From Pseudoalteromonas rubra (GTDB lineage Bacteria > Pseudomonadota > Gammaproteobacteria > Enterobacterales > Alteromonadaceae): a stretch of 64,000 bases of DNA. The stretch spans positions 1,644,501 through 1,708,500 of the forward strand of contig NZ_CP045429.1 of NCBI RefSeq assembly GCF_005886805.2. The letters are read 5' to 3'. The notes beneath the pieces were generated by a model. The model searched no databases. It was given only the letters and a program-made list of their open reading frames with translations, and was not told the DNA's origin. Below are positions 33,113-42,527 of the stretch, piece after piece; position 1 is the stretch's first letter, and every line of letters begins with the position of its first letter. Position numbers and translations under genes: made by a program.

Positions 33113-35236
33113 ATGAAACCCTTACACTCTGCGTGTCGTTTAAGTGTACTCTCTTTGTCTCTCGCTGCGGCGTTTTCCGTGTCTGCTGACAGTACTATTG
33201 AAAAAATTGAAGTAACCGGCGAGCGCCAGGCCTACCGTGGTGACTTTACACATTTGCAATCACCAGAATCTTTGTTCGAGTTCGACTCTGAATTAATTGA
33301 ACAAGCCGGTGTGACAGGATTAACTCAGGTATTGGATATGTCGGCGTCGGTCAGTCGCCAAAATAGCCTGGGTGGCCTGTGGGATAGCTTTGCGATCCGC
33401 GGCTTCTTCGGTGATGAGAATGTGCCCAGTGGTTATCTGGTTAATGGATTTAATGCGGGCCGTGGATTCTCTGGCCCTCGTGATATTTCGGGTATTGAGC
33501 GGGTTGAAGTGCTTAAGGGTCCAAAAGCGGCCTTGTTTGGCCGTGGTGAGCCGGGTGGCTCAATTAACCTGGTAACCAAAAAGCCGACTTTCCAGTCTTC
33601 CAGCGAATTTGAACTGACAGCGGGCAGCCGCGCCCATCGCCGCCTGGAAGGTGACGTGAATGCGGTGTTGTCTGAGTCGGTCGCTGGTCGCTTTATTGGC
33701 TTCTATCAGGAAGAAGACAGCTTCCGTGACACCATAGAAACACAAAAGCATGGCGTGATGGCATCATTCGTGTTCGACCAAAGTGCCGACTCAACCTGGC
33801 ATTATGACTTTGAGTATGCCGAGCAGGAAATCCCGTTTGACCGCGGTATCATCGCACCAAATGGCAACTTTGACTTTATGCCCATCGAGCGTTTCCTGGG
33901 CGAGCCGGGTGATGGCCCGACAACGACTATGGTACATGGCCATCAGCTTAACTGGTTGTACGACCTGAACAGTGACTGGCAGCTTAGCTCTGCACTGGCA
34001 TATAGACAAACTGAGCTGGACAGTCTGTCAAGCGATGCTGATATTGCGCCGTCCAGACAAAAGCTTTACTTAGATTTTCAGACCCTGACGCGTCAGCACA
34101 GACAGCGCGCTTATGATACCGACCAATATGTGGCACGGTTTGAATTGGCAGGGGATGTCACGACAGGCTCAATCAAGCACCACATCATCGTAGGTGTTGA
34201 CTATGACCGTTTTGAGTTTGACAGAGACTATCGGGTTGCCCGCGCACCAGCACTTAGCACCAACCCAACCGATGCACAGCTTTATGCCATCAATATTCAT
34301 CAGCCAGTGTATGGTCAGCATACACCACCGACGCCGACCCCGGTGATTGTGCGCCAGCAAAACCAATGGGCAACCGGTTTTTATATCCAGGATCAGATAG
34401 CGCTGACGGACGCATTTCAGGTGCGTATTGGCGGTCGTTTTGACTGGCTGAAACAAACCACAGACGACAAGATCAGAATGCAGAGCGCAGATCAGTCTGA
34501 GCAACACTTTAGTCCGCAGCTGGGTCTGGTCTATCAGTTCAGTGATAACTGGTCACTGTACTCAACCTATGGCGAAGGTTACCGTCTGAACTTTGGTACT
34601 GACTACAAAGGGGATGGCTTCGATCCGAACCAGAGTGAGTCAATTGAGTTCGGCAGTAAGTGGTCTCTGCTCGACAATAACCTCGATATCACGCTGGCCT
34701 ATTTTGACAGTGAGCAGACCAACATCATTGTTGCTGATATCAATAACCCAGGCTTTAGTGCTGCCATTGGTCAGGCTACAAGCGAGGGCATTGAGGTGGA
34801 CGTGGTCGGTCAGTTACCGGCAGATGCGCAGATCCAGTTCTCATTTACTCACCTGGATGCACAGGTTGATAAAGATTCCATTGATACCGGCCTGGGTGTT
34901 GCCATTAAAAAAGGCGACGACCTGGTAAACATCCCTGAGAATGCAGCCAGCATTCAGCTGAGCCAGCAATATTCGGTATTTGGTAATGCTTTGTCAGCGG
35001 GTGTGGGGGCTCAGTATGTGGATGAGCGACTGGGCCAGCGTGGTACTGATTTCTACCTGCCTTCCTACGTTACTGTGAACCTGTTTGCAGAGTATGCAAT
35101 CAACGATCGCTGGTCGGTAAAGGCGCAGGTACATAACGCCTTTGATCGCAAGCACTTCACCAACTCATATTCTCAGATGTGGGTGCAGCCGGGTGAGCCG
35201 CGTAAGGTACTAGTGTCGACCTCATATCAGTTCTAA
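33113..35236 (+). CDS. TonB-dependent siderophore/metallophore receptor
   Basis: A 707-residue outer-membrane receptor. A signal peptide of about 25 residues ends FSVSA. The plug domain follows (about 35-160) with TonB-box-like IEKIEVTGE, SFAIRGF, IERVEVLKGPKAALFGRGEPGGSINLVTKKP. A 22-strand barrel ends in the canonical Phe (VLVSTSYQF). The plug is of the siderophore-receptor type. The Zur-like box just upstream and the neighbouring nicotianamine-synthase-like operon suggest a zinc-metallophore ligand rather than ferric siderophore (inference). ATG 33113 has AAGGA ahead and begins the signal peptide; the frame is open from 33059. Confidence 0.88.
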   Translation: MKPLHSACRLSVLSLSLAAAFSVSADSTIEKIEVTGERQAYRGDFTHLQSPESLFEFDSELIEQAGVTGLTQVLDMSASVSRQNSLGGLWDSFAIRGFFGDENVPSGYLVNGFNAGRGFSGPRDISGIERVEVLKGPKAALFGRGEPGGSINLVTKKPTFQSSSEFELTAGSRAHRRLEGDVNAVLSESVAGRFIGFYQEEDSFRDTIETQKHGVMASFVFDQSADSTWHYDFEYAEQEIPFDRGIIAPNGNFDFMPIERFLGEPGDGPTTTMVHGHQLNWLYDLNSDWQLSSALAYRQTELDSLSSDADIAPSRQKLYLDFQTLTRQHRQRAYDTDQYVARFELAGDVTTGSIKHHIIVGVDYDRFEFDRDYRVARAPALSTNPTDAQLYAINIHQPVYGQHTPPTPTPVIVRQQNQWATGFYIQDQIALTDAFQVRIGGRFDWLKQTTDDKIRMQSADQSEQHFSPQLGLVYQFSDNWSLYSTYGEGYRLNFGTDYKGDGFDPNQSESIEFGSKWSLLDNNLDITLAYFDSEQTNIIVADINNPGFSAAIGQATSEGIEVDVVGQLPADAQIQFSFTHLDAQVDKDSIDTGLGVAIKKGDDLVNIPENAASIQLSQQYSVFGNALSAGVGAQYVDERLGQRGTDFYLPSYVTVNLFAEYAINDRWSVKAQVHNAFDRKHFTNSYSQMWVQPGEPRKVLVSTSYQF

Positions 35237-35267
35237 TTTTGCCCACAGACCTTTTGAGTCGTTTAAT

Positions 35268-35305
35268 GTGTCCCGGTGCTCCCTGCCTGGGCACATTTTT
35301 TTTTT
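35268..35305 (+). terminator. Terminator of TonB receptor gene
   Basis: An imperfect stem, GTGTCCCGG (35268-35276) and CCTGGGCAC (35286-35294), followed by ten Ts. Confidence 0.75.
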
Positions 35306-35334
35306 AGAATTCTGCTTTTTTAAAGCCTGAATAG

Positions 35335-35365
35335 AAAAAGCCCGGCACTGATTGCCGGGCTTTTT
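35335..35365. terminator. Bidirectional terminator between TonB receptor and RND genes
   Basis: A perfect 13-bp stem, AAAAAGCCCGGCA and TGCCGGGCTTTTT, with a 5-base loop. It is flanked by A and T runs, so it works on both strands for the convergent genes. Confidence 0.92.
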
Positions 35366-35369
35366 GATG

Positions 35370-38300
35370 CTAGGCCAACAGACGCCTGATTGGTCTCAGC
35401 AAGGAGCCAGACACCCCTTTAATATCTTCGAGCATCACATACATACAAGGCACCATAATCAGTGTTACCCCGGTTGCAAACAACACTGAAAAGCTCAATG
35501 ATATGGCCGTTGGGATAACAAATTGCGCCTGCAGGCTCGACTCAAACATAATGGGTACCAGCCCCAAAAAGGTGGTCAGTGAGGTGAGCAAGATGGCCCG
35601 GAAGCGACTAATACCAGCGCGGATAACCGAAGTTTTGATATCCAGGCCTGCTGATCTGTGGCGGTTGATCACATCCGTCATGATCAGGGAGTCATTGATC
35701 ACCACTCCAGCTGCCGCAACAATACCAAAGACTGACATCATGCTCAGGCTATAGCCAAGCAGATAATGTCCCCACAGTGCGCCGACCACGGAAAAGGGGA
35801 TCACTGACATGACCAGGACAGGTTGCAGATAGTTTTGCAGCGGCAGTGCGAGCAAACAATAGACGACCAGTAACCCAACCAGACCAAAAACCAGTACCTG
35901 ACTTTGTTCTTGTCGCTGTGCTTGCAGTGTGACGCCGGGCTGAGTAGTTAACCCTGGGTGGGCCTGAGTCAGTTCGCTCAGCAGCTGTGACTCTATGTGT
36001 TCGGTTACGTGGGCGATACTTGTGTATTGTTCGTCTACATTGGCACTGATGGTAGCGACCTGATAGCCCTGCTCACGACTGATGCTCGAAAAGCCGGGTA
36101 CTTCAATGGTACGCGCCACATCGCCAAAGAACACCTGCTCGCCATTTGGCAAAGTGATCAGCGTGTGGTTGAGGGCACTCAATTGCTGACGGTCTGCCTG
36201 TGCACCTCGCACCTTGAAAACGACTTCCTGACCTTCACGCATGACGCGCTGCACTTCAAGCCCATAGAATCGCGCCCCCACTTGTCGGGTAACGTCTTTT
36301 GCGCTCAGGTTAAGCTGATACGCCAGTGGCTTAAGTTGGATCTGATACTCAGTCTGTGCACTATCAAGCGAGGAGTAGACGCTGTGAACACCGCTGATCC
36401 TATTCAGTTTGTCGATCATTGCCCGGCTGGCCTGATAAAGGGTTTCAGCATCGCTGGCAAACAGGCGGTACTCCAGATCCGTTTTCTCAGCAATGTCGAT
36501 CACATCAGATTCTATGGTCAGCTTTTTTACACCAGGTATATCAGGTAACTGTTCCCGCCAACGTCTGGCCAGTTCAAAGGTATCAAACGGGCGCTCTGCT
36601 TCTGGCACCAGAGGAACGACTACTTCGGCCTCCGTCAGGTGATCGATGCGGGTATACATCACGTCCATCATAGGCTTACCGGTCTGGGTTCGGATATCTT
36701 GCTCAACACGATTAATCAGGGTTTCTATTTGCTCAACGGCGGCCAGGGTGTGTGCTTCAGACACACTGTGATCCATCTGAATATTAATTGACGGATAATC
36801 ATGAGGTACTTTTGGAACGGGCGTAAAGCGCAATAAACCACTGATGATGAGACAAATTGCCAGAACCAGCAAACACATAAATCCAACGATGACCGCATAG
36901 CGATAGTGAATACAGTGCTTGAGTAACGGGGCATAATGGTTGTTCAGCAGTTGTTGAAGTTTGCTGTTAAAGCGATTGCGCCAGTGCTCAGCTGGCTTGG
37001 GCGGTAAACGCGTTGCAGCCAGGTGTGCAGGCAAGATGAGCTTAGATTCAATTAAGCTGAAAAACAGGCATAAAATACACACACCAGCGATGGCTATGAA
37101 CTGTCCTGAGTTAGGACCGCTGCTGAACATAAAGGGCATAAAGACGGCGATGGTGGTCAGTACGCCGAAGGTGGCCGGCATAGCCACTTTTTGTGCTCCT
37201 CTTATCACCTGCTGTGGAGAGTGGCCATTTGACTCAACTTCCTCGCAGACGCTTTCGCCTATTACTATGGCGTCGTCCACAACAATACCCAGCACCATGA
37301 TAAAAGCAAATAAGGACACCAGATTCATGGTGATCCCGAATAGCGGCATCAGCCAGAAAGCACCCAGCATGGAAACCGGCAGGCCCAGCATCACCCAGAT
37401 AGCAAGTCGGGTACGCAAAAATACGGCGAGCACGATAAACACCAGAATGGCACCCTGAGCGAGGTTTTCCAGCATCATATTGAGGCGACCCTGCAAGTAG
37501 AAGGTCACATCAACAAACTCGTAGATGTTGATGTGCTCAGGCAGTGCCTGACTTTTGTAGTCAACATAGGCTTTAATCTGAGCAACGACATCGGTCAGTG
37601 ACTGTTCTTTGGCCGCCAGAACCATGATGTACACTGCCTGTTCACCATTAAAGCGCCCGGCATCCAGGGTTTCACGGAATCCATCTTTGATGGTTGCGAT
37701 ATCGCGCAATTGTACAGTTTCACCTAAAGGGCCAGTGATAACGGGTGTGCTGGCCAGGGCTGAGCCCTGATAGCCTCGTTGTGCCAGTCTGAGGTAGATG
37801 TTACCGCGCGCGGTTTTTATTTCACCAGCTGACACATTATCGGCCTGTGTCTGAATTGCACGCACTACATCTGACAGGCTGAGATTGTATTCTCGTAATC
37901 GAAGTGGTGACAGCTCAATCGCGACTTCATAATCGGGAATGGCCGAGAGATCGACGTGTGCAATCCCCTCAAGTTGCAGTAACTCTTCTTTTAATTCATT
38001 TCCGAGCTTTCTCAGTTCGAGTGGGTTATCCGGACCGGATAACACAACGCTCAGCGCGCGCTGACGCTGTGCGCGCTCAACAATTTGCAGTGGCTCCATG
38101 GCGGGTGGAAAGGTGGCAATGGCATCCAGCTTCATTTTGATTTCATCAAGACGATGGGCTAGAACCTGATCGTGTTCCAGCTCTATTTCAACTCGCCCAC
38201 GCGACGGCGTTGCCTGGCTGGTGAGGCGTTTAATGCCGACCTGAGGTTTGAGTGCCTGTTCAATCTTAAGCAGTATATTTTCTTCTACTTCTTTGACCGA

Positions 38301-38474
38301 TGCGCCCAGCTCGGTGGCAGTGACAATAATTTTATTGTTGTCGGAGACAGGGAAGGTTTGTCTCTGGATCCCCTGATAGCTCAGCAAACCCATGCAAACG
38401 ATAAACAGCATCAGCAGGTTCGCGGCGACCGGGTGATGAACAAAATAGCCGATCAGTTTACTTGGCTGGCTCAT
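35370..38474 (-). CDS. RND efflux pump inner-membrane permease
   Basis: A 1034-residue AcrB/HAE-type permease with two repeats of six membrane segments and large periplasmic loops. The proton-relay block in the fourth segment is intact (LGIVVDDAIVIGESV), and the second-half counterpart reads GVVINDSLIMTDVINRH. The N-terminal FVHHPVAANLLMLF start is typical of the heterotrimeric-like HAE subgroup found in marine gammaproteobacteria. It starts by a 4-base overlap with the stop of the adaptor gene. No outer-membrane TolC gene lies nearby. Substrate unknown; by location it could export a metallophore or protect from one. Confidence 0.9.
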   Translation of the reverse strand: MSQPSKLIGYFVHHPVAANLLMLFIVCMGLLSYQGIQRQTFPVSDNNKIIVTATELGASVKEVEENILLKIEQALKPQVGIKRLTSQATPSRGRVEIELEHDQVLAHRLDEIKMKLDAIATFPPAMEPLQIVERAQRQRALSVVLSGPDNPLELRKLGNELKEELLQLEGIAHVDLSAIPDYEVAIELSPLRLREYNLSLSDVVRAIQTQADNVSAGEIKTARGNIYLRLAQRGYQGSALASTPVITGPLGETVQLRDIATIKDGFRETLDAGRFNGEQAVYIMVLAAKEQSLTDVVAQIKAYVDYKSQALPEHINIYEFVDVTFYLQGRLNMMLENLAQGAILVFIVLAVFLRTRLAIWVMLGLPVSMLGAFWLMPLFGITMNLVSLFAFIMVLGIVVDDAIVIGESVCEEVESNGHSPQQVIRGAQKVAMPATFGVLTTIAVFMPFMFSSGPNSGQFIAIAGVCILCLFFSLIESKLILPAHLAATRLPPKPAEHWRNRFNSKLQQLLNNHYAPLLKHCIHYRYAVIVGFMCLLVLAICLIISGLLRFTPVPKVPHDYPSINIQMDHSVSEAHTLAAVEQIETLINRVEQDIRTQTGKPMMDVMYTRIDHLTEAEVVVPLVPEAERPFDTFELARRWREQLPDIPGVKKLTIESDVIDIAEKTDLEYRLFASDAETLYQASRAMIDKLNRISGVHSVYSSLDSAQTEYQIQLKPLAYQLNLSAKDVTRQVGARFYGLEVQRVMREGQEVVFKVRGAQADRQQLSALNHTLITLPNGEQVFFGDVARTIEVPGFSSISREQGYQVATISANVDEQYTSIAHVTEHIESQLLSELTQAHPGLTTQPGVTLQAQRQEQSQVLVFGLVGLLVVYCLLALPLQNYLQPVLVMSVIPFSVVGALWGHYLLGYSLSMMSVFGIVAAAGVVINDSLIMTDVINRHRSAGLDIKTSVIRAGISRFRAILLTSLTTFLGLVPIMFESSLQAQFVIPTAISLSFSVLFATGVTLIMVPCMYVMLEDIKGVSGSLLRPIRRLLA

Positions 38475-39643
38475 TGCTTGTCTCCTTTAACAGCCAGCTG
38501 GGTATGTGGGGCAGAGGCGCGCACTTGCATACCCGTTTGCGGATAATCAGGTAGTTGAGTGACCAGCTGATAATCTGAGTGGGGTGGTGCACTGATCAGC
38601 ACACTGTTGTGCTCTCTGCGCAGCACGTTAGCGGAATATTTCAGTAGCTTTTGCTCCGGGCTTAGTAACCAGAGCGTGTCGTTTTTAACCCATTCCTGAG
38701 GTACTTTCAGGACGTTTTTGAGTGTGATACCGGCTATTTCAGCCTGTAAAAACTGCCCAAAGTGTACGGCAGACAAAGTGCTGTGCAGTGCATAGGGGTC
38801 GTCTATTCTGATCACATAGTAGGCCATTCGGGTGGTATCGCTGAGCAGGCCGGTATGGCGCGTGAGTGTGCCGGTGCGCTGGTTGTTTCCAGCTGCTATC
38901 CTGACATCTGCTGCTGGCAGGGGTGGCAAAAAAGGCTGGTCAAACTGAGCGACGGGCACATGCAGTTCACCATAACTTAGGTTGACCAGCTGGCCAAGTG
39001 GCTGACCTGCCTGAATAACCTGACCAAGGCCGGTATCGCGTTTTGCAACCAATGCATCGTAAGGGGCGTAGTAGTGAGTACGTGCCAGGTTCTTTTGGGC
39101 CTGTGCCAATTCTGCTTCCGCTGCTTTTAGGTGCGCCCGGGCGCTGGCAACCTGAGGTTTTCTGAGTGCAAGGTCGGTGACATGTGCAGTGGCAGCCCAT
39201 TCTTTTTTTGCCACATCAGCCAATGCAATTTGCTCAGACAAACGAGCCTGCGCCAGTGCAAGCTCTGCCTGTTTATTGAGTAACTGAGTTTGATAATCAA
39301 ATGGGTCAAGCCTGGCCAGCACGTCCCCTTTTTTTATAATCCCACCTTCAATGAATCCGGCGTTGAGCCAGGCAATTTTGCCCGGGAGTTCAAAGGCAAT
39401 GTCTGTTTGCTCGGCTGGTTTTAAGACCCCTGACAAGTTTAACGTGGTTTGATGATCTGTGGGTATCAAGGCTGTACTCGATACTTTTGGCAGCACGGCT
39501 TGCTGAACCTGATCCTCTTTATGGGGTTTAGCGAGCGTAACTAAAGCAACACAGGCTGAACTGCCCATAAACAGGACCAGGAGCAGGGCAACAGAACGAT
39601 GCTTAAGTAGATGATAAAAAGACTTATTTTTATTTGTGTCCAT
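38471..39643 (-). CDS. RND efflux membrane-fusion (adaptor) protein
   Basis: A 390-residue HlyD/AcrA-type adaptor. One N-terminal membrane anchor (about 15-35), then the lipoyl and coiled-coil hairpin with LSGVLKPAEQTDIAFELPGKI, ARLDPFDYQTQLLNKQAELALAQARL and YYAPYDALVAKRDTGLGQVIQAGQPLGQLV. A beta-barrel and membrane-proximal domain follow. It links the permease to a TolC-type outer-membrane channel. ATG 39643 was chosen because AGGGA lies 8 bases ahead; the frame is open to 39664. It is divergent from the nicotianamine-synthase-like operon across a 166-base control region with palindromes. Confidence 0.9.
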   Translation of the reverse strand: MDTNKNKSFYHLLKHRSVALLLVLFMGSSACVALVTLAKPHKEDQVQQAVLPKVSSTALIPTDHQTTLNLSGVLKPAEQTDIAFELPGKIAWLNAGFIEGGIIKKGDVLARLDPFDYQTQLLNKQAELALAQARLSEQIALADVAKKEWAATAHVTDLALRKPQVASARAHLKAAEAELAQAQKNLARTHYYAPYDALVAKRDTGLGQVIQAGQPLGQLVNLSYGELHVPVAQFDQPFLPPLPAADVRIAAGNNQRTGTLTRHTGLLSDTTRMAYYVIRIDDPYALHSTLSAVHFGQFLQAEIAGITLKNVLKVPQEWVKNDTLWLLSPEQKLLKYSANVLRREHNSVLISAPPHSDYQLVTQLPDYPQTGMQVRASAPHTQLAVKGDKQ

Positions 39644-39660
39644 GGTAATTTCCCTGCTTG

Positions 39661-39720
39661 TCACTTAACTTTCGTCGTAAATTAATTGTTTCGTAATTTT
39701 ATTAAGTGACTCACTTAACT
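39661..39720. promoter_or_regulatory. Palindromic operator of RND operon
   Basis: A perfect palindrome TTAAGTGA-C-TCACTTAA lies at 39702-39718. Its right half, TCACTTAACT, recurs as a direct repeat at 39661-39670, exactly 50 bases away, just upstream of the adaptor start. Dyad sites of this size usually bind TetR- or MarR-type repressors, but no such gene is in the vicinity. Confidence 0.55.
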
Positions 39721-39763
39721 AAAAATTGTTGAATAAAGTGGTTTACACATAAATAACCCATGA

Positions 39764-39782
39764 GTTATGTTATAACATAAAA
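39764..39782 (+). promoter_or_regulatory. Zur-like operator before nicotianamine-synthase-like operon
   Basis: It contains the perfect 16-bp palindrome TTATGTTATAACATAA and the 13-mer GTTATGTTATAAC (39764-39776), which recurs before the ABC operon. Read against the Zur core ATGTTATANTATAACAT it matches 14 of 16 positions (39767-39783 register). It also resembles the shorter alphaproteobacterial Zur palindrome. It lies 28-46 bases before the start codon. Confidence 0.6.
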
Positions 39783-39809
39783 TCGGAACAGTACAGCAGT
39801 GACTTACTT

Positions 39810-40631
39810 ATGACTATCGCGAATCACGTAGGGATCCACGCCTCGCAAATTGTGGACGTTTATGAACAAATTCATAGCATGGAAACGCTGACCATCAACG
39901 CCCAAACCATGGCCGTCTTTGATCGTTTTCTGGGTTTACTATCCAATGAACACGGCAGTGAGTTTGCTGAGCAGGTTCTGGCACAAGCCAAAATTAAGGC
40001 TATTAAACCTCAGATCCAGCACTTGTTTAGCCTGGCTTCCAGTATGTACGAGCGACACTGGGCGGAGCGCATTGTTAACAGCGATGCACCTGAGCAGGTA
40101 CAGCGTGAGGAGTATCCGTACTTCAAGCACTATCAACGCGCCACGGGTCTGGAAATTAACGCCATTAATTCGCTGGCGGATGAGCCGGTAAAACGGGTCC
40201 TGATGGTGGGTTCCGGTGCATTACCACTGACTTCTATGGCTTTGTATAACGCAGGGTTACAGGTTGATAACCTTGATATTCAGCAGGATGATCTGTTGCT
40301 TGGTAAGCAAGTCTGCGGCGCGTTGTCGGCTGATAATCAGATGGACTTTATCCACAATGATATCTGTGAACAGGCAGATCTGGCCCAGTACGATGTGATC
40401 TGGCTCGCCGCCTTGGTCGGAGATGCGCAGCTCAAAGATAAAATTATTGCGCACTTATATGAGCAAATGCGCCCAGGGGCGCAACTGGTGGTCCGCACTG
40501 CTTTTAACCTGCGCACCTTGTTATATCCGAGTGTAGATGAGGCCGGGCTGGCACCATTTCAGCTGAAACTGAAGATCCAGACCTACGCCGATAACTTTCA
40601 TTCTATTTTGATTGCACACAAACCGGTTTAG
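39810..40631 (+). CDS. Nicotianamine synthase-like (metallophore) enzyme
   Basis: A 273-residue protein of the nicotianamine synthase/CntL family, which transfers aminobutyrate from S-adenosylmethionine to build metal chelators such as nicotianamine or staphylopine. Seen: the helical N-terminal region YEQIHSMETLTINAQT, the substrate-side block YPYFKHYQRATGLEINAI (about 102-119), and the SAM fold VKRVLMVGSGALPLTSMAL (about 127-145). NLDIQQD, YDVIWLAALVG (about 194-204) and the terminal RTAFNLRTLLYP follow. It is the first gene of a three-gene operon with an exporter 5 bases downstream. No histidine racemase or opine dehydrogenase is present, so the product may be nicotianamine-like or novel. 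The ribosome site is weak; the start fits the family. Confidence 0.8.
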   Translation: MTIANHVGIHASQIVDVYEQIHSMETLTINAQTMAVFDRFLGLLSNEHGSEFAEQVLAQAKIKAIKPQIQHLFSLASSMYERHWAERIVNSDAPEQVQREEYPYFKHYQRATGLEINAINSLADEPVKRVLMVGSGALPLTSMALYNAGLQVDNLDIQQDDLLLGKQVCGALSADNQMDFIHNDICEQADLAQYDVIWLAALVGDAQLKDKIIAHLYEQMRPGAQLVVRTAFNLRTLLYPSVDEAGLAPFQLKLKIQTYADNFHSILIAHKPV

Positions 40632-40636
40632 CTGAT

Positions 40637-41902
40637 ATGTCGATAGTTACCTCTTATCTGAGGCTCAGCGCGGAATACCGCTGGATGCTCATCGCAGCCT
40701 TTGTGTTTAATCTTGGTTTTTACATGCTTATCCCATTTTTAGCGGGTTACCTTAAACAAGACTTGCTGCTGAGCGCCACCCTGGTTGGACTGGTTTTGGG
40801 TGTGCGCTCTTTTTGCCAGCAAGGATTGTTTTTGGTTGGCGGTCTGCTGGCCGACTTGTTTGGGGTGAAGAAGCTGATAGTGATCGGGTGTTTACTTCGG
40901 GCACTTGGATTTTGCCTGTTTCTGTTCTCTCAGATCACAGAAGTGCTGTTCTTAGCGGCTTTTCTGACCGGGTTTGCTGGTGCCTTGTTTACGCCTGCTG
41001 CACAGTCTTATTTTTCTAAACAAACAGAGCTGAGTCGTGCGCAAATGTTTGCGCTGGTAGGCGTGGCCAGAAATGGCGGTGAGTTACTGGGTCCGGTGTG
41101 CGGCTTATTGCTTTTGAGTGTCAGCTTTGACGTGTTATGTGTGGTGTCGGCGTTACCTTTCGCGGTGTTTGCGTTACTGTTTACCGTGCTGTTGCCGGGT
41201 AAACAGGCTAAAACGAGCAATGCGTCGGTAAAGGAAACCTCAAAAGAAGGCGGCGTATCGGCCATGATTGCAGGTGTGCTGGGCAACCGCACATTCATCA
41301 CTTTTTCGCTGATTATGTCGGGCTACTTTATGTTGATTAATCAGATCTCATTTGCTATCCCGTTACATATCGTCAATCAATCAGGTGCACCCGGAGATGT
41401 CGCCTGGGTACTGACCTTGTGTGCACTTATCTCTATTTGTTTTCAATTTCCGGTCACGCGTCTGTGCGAGCGTTTTCTGTCTCCTGATCAGTGGATCAGT
41501 ATCGGCATAGCCCTGATGGGGCTGTCTTTCGCCACCTTGATCCCGACCTGGCCCTACCAGGGCGGTGTATTGTATTACCTGCCAATGAGCCTGCTTGCTG
41601 TCCTGTTTACGCTTGGCACTATGGTGAGCTTTCCTTTTATCATGAGCCAGATTTCGGTGCTGGCAAAGGATAAGTCGGTTGCCACACACTACGGATTTTT
41701 CTATTTGTTTGCCGGAGTCGGATTGATAGCAGGCAGCGCTGTGGTGGGAGTGGCATTCGATTATGCCAGCTTAAGTGATGATCTGGCCTGGTATTGCCTG
41801 GTCGTCATAGGCTTAGGGACTGCCATATGCAACACACTGTTTATGTCGACACGCGATGTCCATTCCCAAATTCAAACAACCAGCCCAACCACATCAAAGT
41901 AA
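40637..41902 (+). CDS. MFS transporter, putative metallophore exporter
   Basis: A 421-residue major facilitator with about 12 membrane segments and a charged central loop (KQAKTSNASVKETSKEGG, about 190-207). The MFS loop motif after segment 2 reads GGLLADLFGVKKL. It starts 5 bases after the nicotianamine-synthase-like gene and is followed 9 bases later by the hotdog protein. In staphylopine, pseudopaline and related loci an MFS or EamA exporter sits in the same place and secretes the metallophore, so this role is inferred from context. Confidence 0.8.
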   Translation: MSIVTSYLRLSAEYRWMLIAAFVFNLGFYMLIPFLAGYLKQDLLLSATLVGLVLGVRSFCQQGLFLVGGLLADLFGVKKLIVIGCLLRALGFCLFLFSQITEVLFLAAFLTGFAGALFTPAAQSYFSKQTELSRAQMFALVGVARNGGELLGPVCGLLLLSVSFDVLCVVSALPFAVFALLFTVLLPGKQAKTSNASVKETSKEGGVSAMIAGVLGNRTFITFSLIMSGYFMLINQISFAIPLHIVNQSGAPGDVAWVLTLCALISICFQFPVTRLCERFLSPDQWISIGIALMGLSFATLIPTWPYQGGVLYYLPMSLLAVLFTLGTMVSFPFIMSQISVLAKDKSVATHYGFFYLFAGVGLIAGSAVVGVAFDYASLSDDLAWYCLVVIGLGTAICNTLFMSTRDVHSQIQTTSPTTSK

Positions 41903-41911
41903 GGATTAACC

Positions 41912-42364
41912 ATGATTCAACTTACTCAAGCGCAGCAACGAGCCTATATGTCAGACTATCTCGAAAATGGCTGGCGTGAGGAGCGTATGTCGTTTAGTTC
42001 CGTCTCTTTAGAGCCCGGTTATATTGACGGTCGCATTAATGTTGAGCATTTTCAAATGCCCGGAGATGGCCGTTTTCATTTCAGTGCGCAAAGTGCCATG
42101 ATCTGGATCTCTCAGCTTGGCATTATTTACGGCTGTTGGGACAACCAGCTGACCGAAAAAGTGGGGGAAGTCTACCTCAGAGATCTCGACATTAAATTCA
42201 AGCGCACTATCAATACAACCGAAGAGGTTCGCTTTGAAGGCTTCTTCCCTAAGCACTGTAAAAAGCGTTTGTCTGATAATCTCGTGTATTACAAGAATGG
42301 TCAGATCCACGTTGAAGGCGGCGCTTTTACTGGGACTGCGAGCTTTTTGGTACCAATAGGTTAA
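41912..42364 (+). CDS. Hotdog-fold protein, possibly FcoT-like thioesterase
   Basis: A 150-residue protein with the pattern of a single hotdog domain: a long central helix (FSAQSAMIWISQLGIIYGC, about 60-78) followed by beta strands YLRDLDIKFKRTI, EEVRFEGFF and GQIHVEGGAFTGTASFLV. It resembles FabZ/FcoT-type acyl thioesterases or dehydratases. FcoT itself works in mycobacterial isonitrile metallophore synthesis, which is a suggestive but weak parallel. Third gene of the operon. It could act on an acyl group of the metallophore. Family assignment is tentative. Confidence 0.55.
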   Translation: MIQLTQAQQRAYMSDYLENGWREERMSFSSVSLEPGYIDGRINVEHFQMPGDGRFHFSAQSAMIWISQLGIIYGCWDNQLTEKVGEVYLRDLDIKFKRTINTTEEVRFEGFFPKHCKKRLSDNLVYYKNGQIHVEGGAFTGTASFLVPIG

Positions 42365-42406
42365 TACCTCAGGGAAATAAAAACTGTTCCTATTTAGTTA
42401 ATTGGT

Positions 42407-42419
42407 GTTATGTTATAAC
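42407..42419 (+). promoter_or_regulatory. Zur-like half-operator before ABC operon
   Basis: The 13-mer GTTATGTTATAAC is identical to the one at 39764-39776 before the nicotianamine-synthase-like gene. It has an internal GTTAT/ATAAC dyad and lies about 110 bases upstream of the ABC ATPase start. It matches the Zur core less fully (about 12 of 16). Confidence 0.5.
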
Positions 42420-42527
42420 TAAACGTGACGTTGATTACGTCTTACCAAACCGCCCATGCTTAGTGTTCAGGTCTTTATCTAGACAACACGGCGTGCGCGG
42501 TTTTTATTGTATCAGGGAGTACTATTT

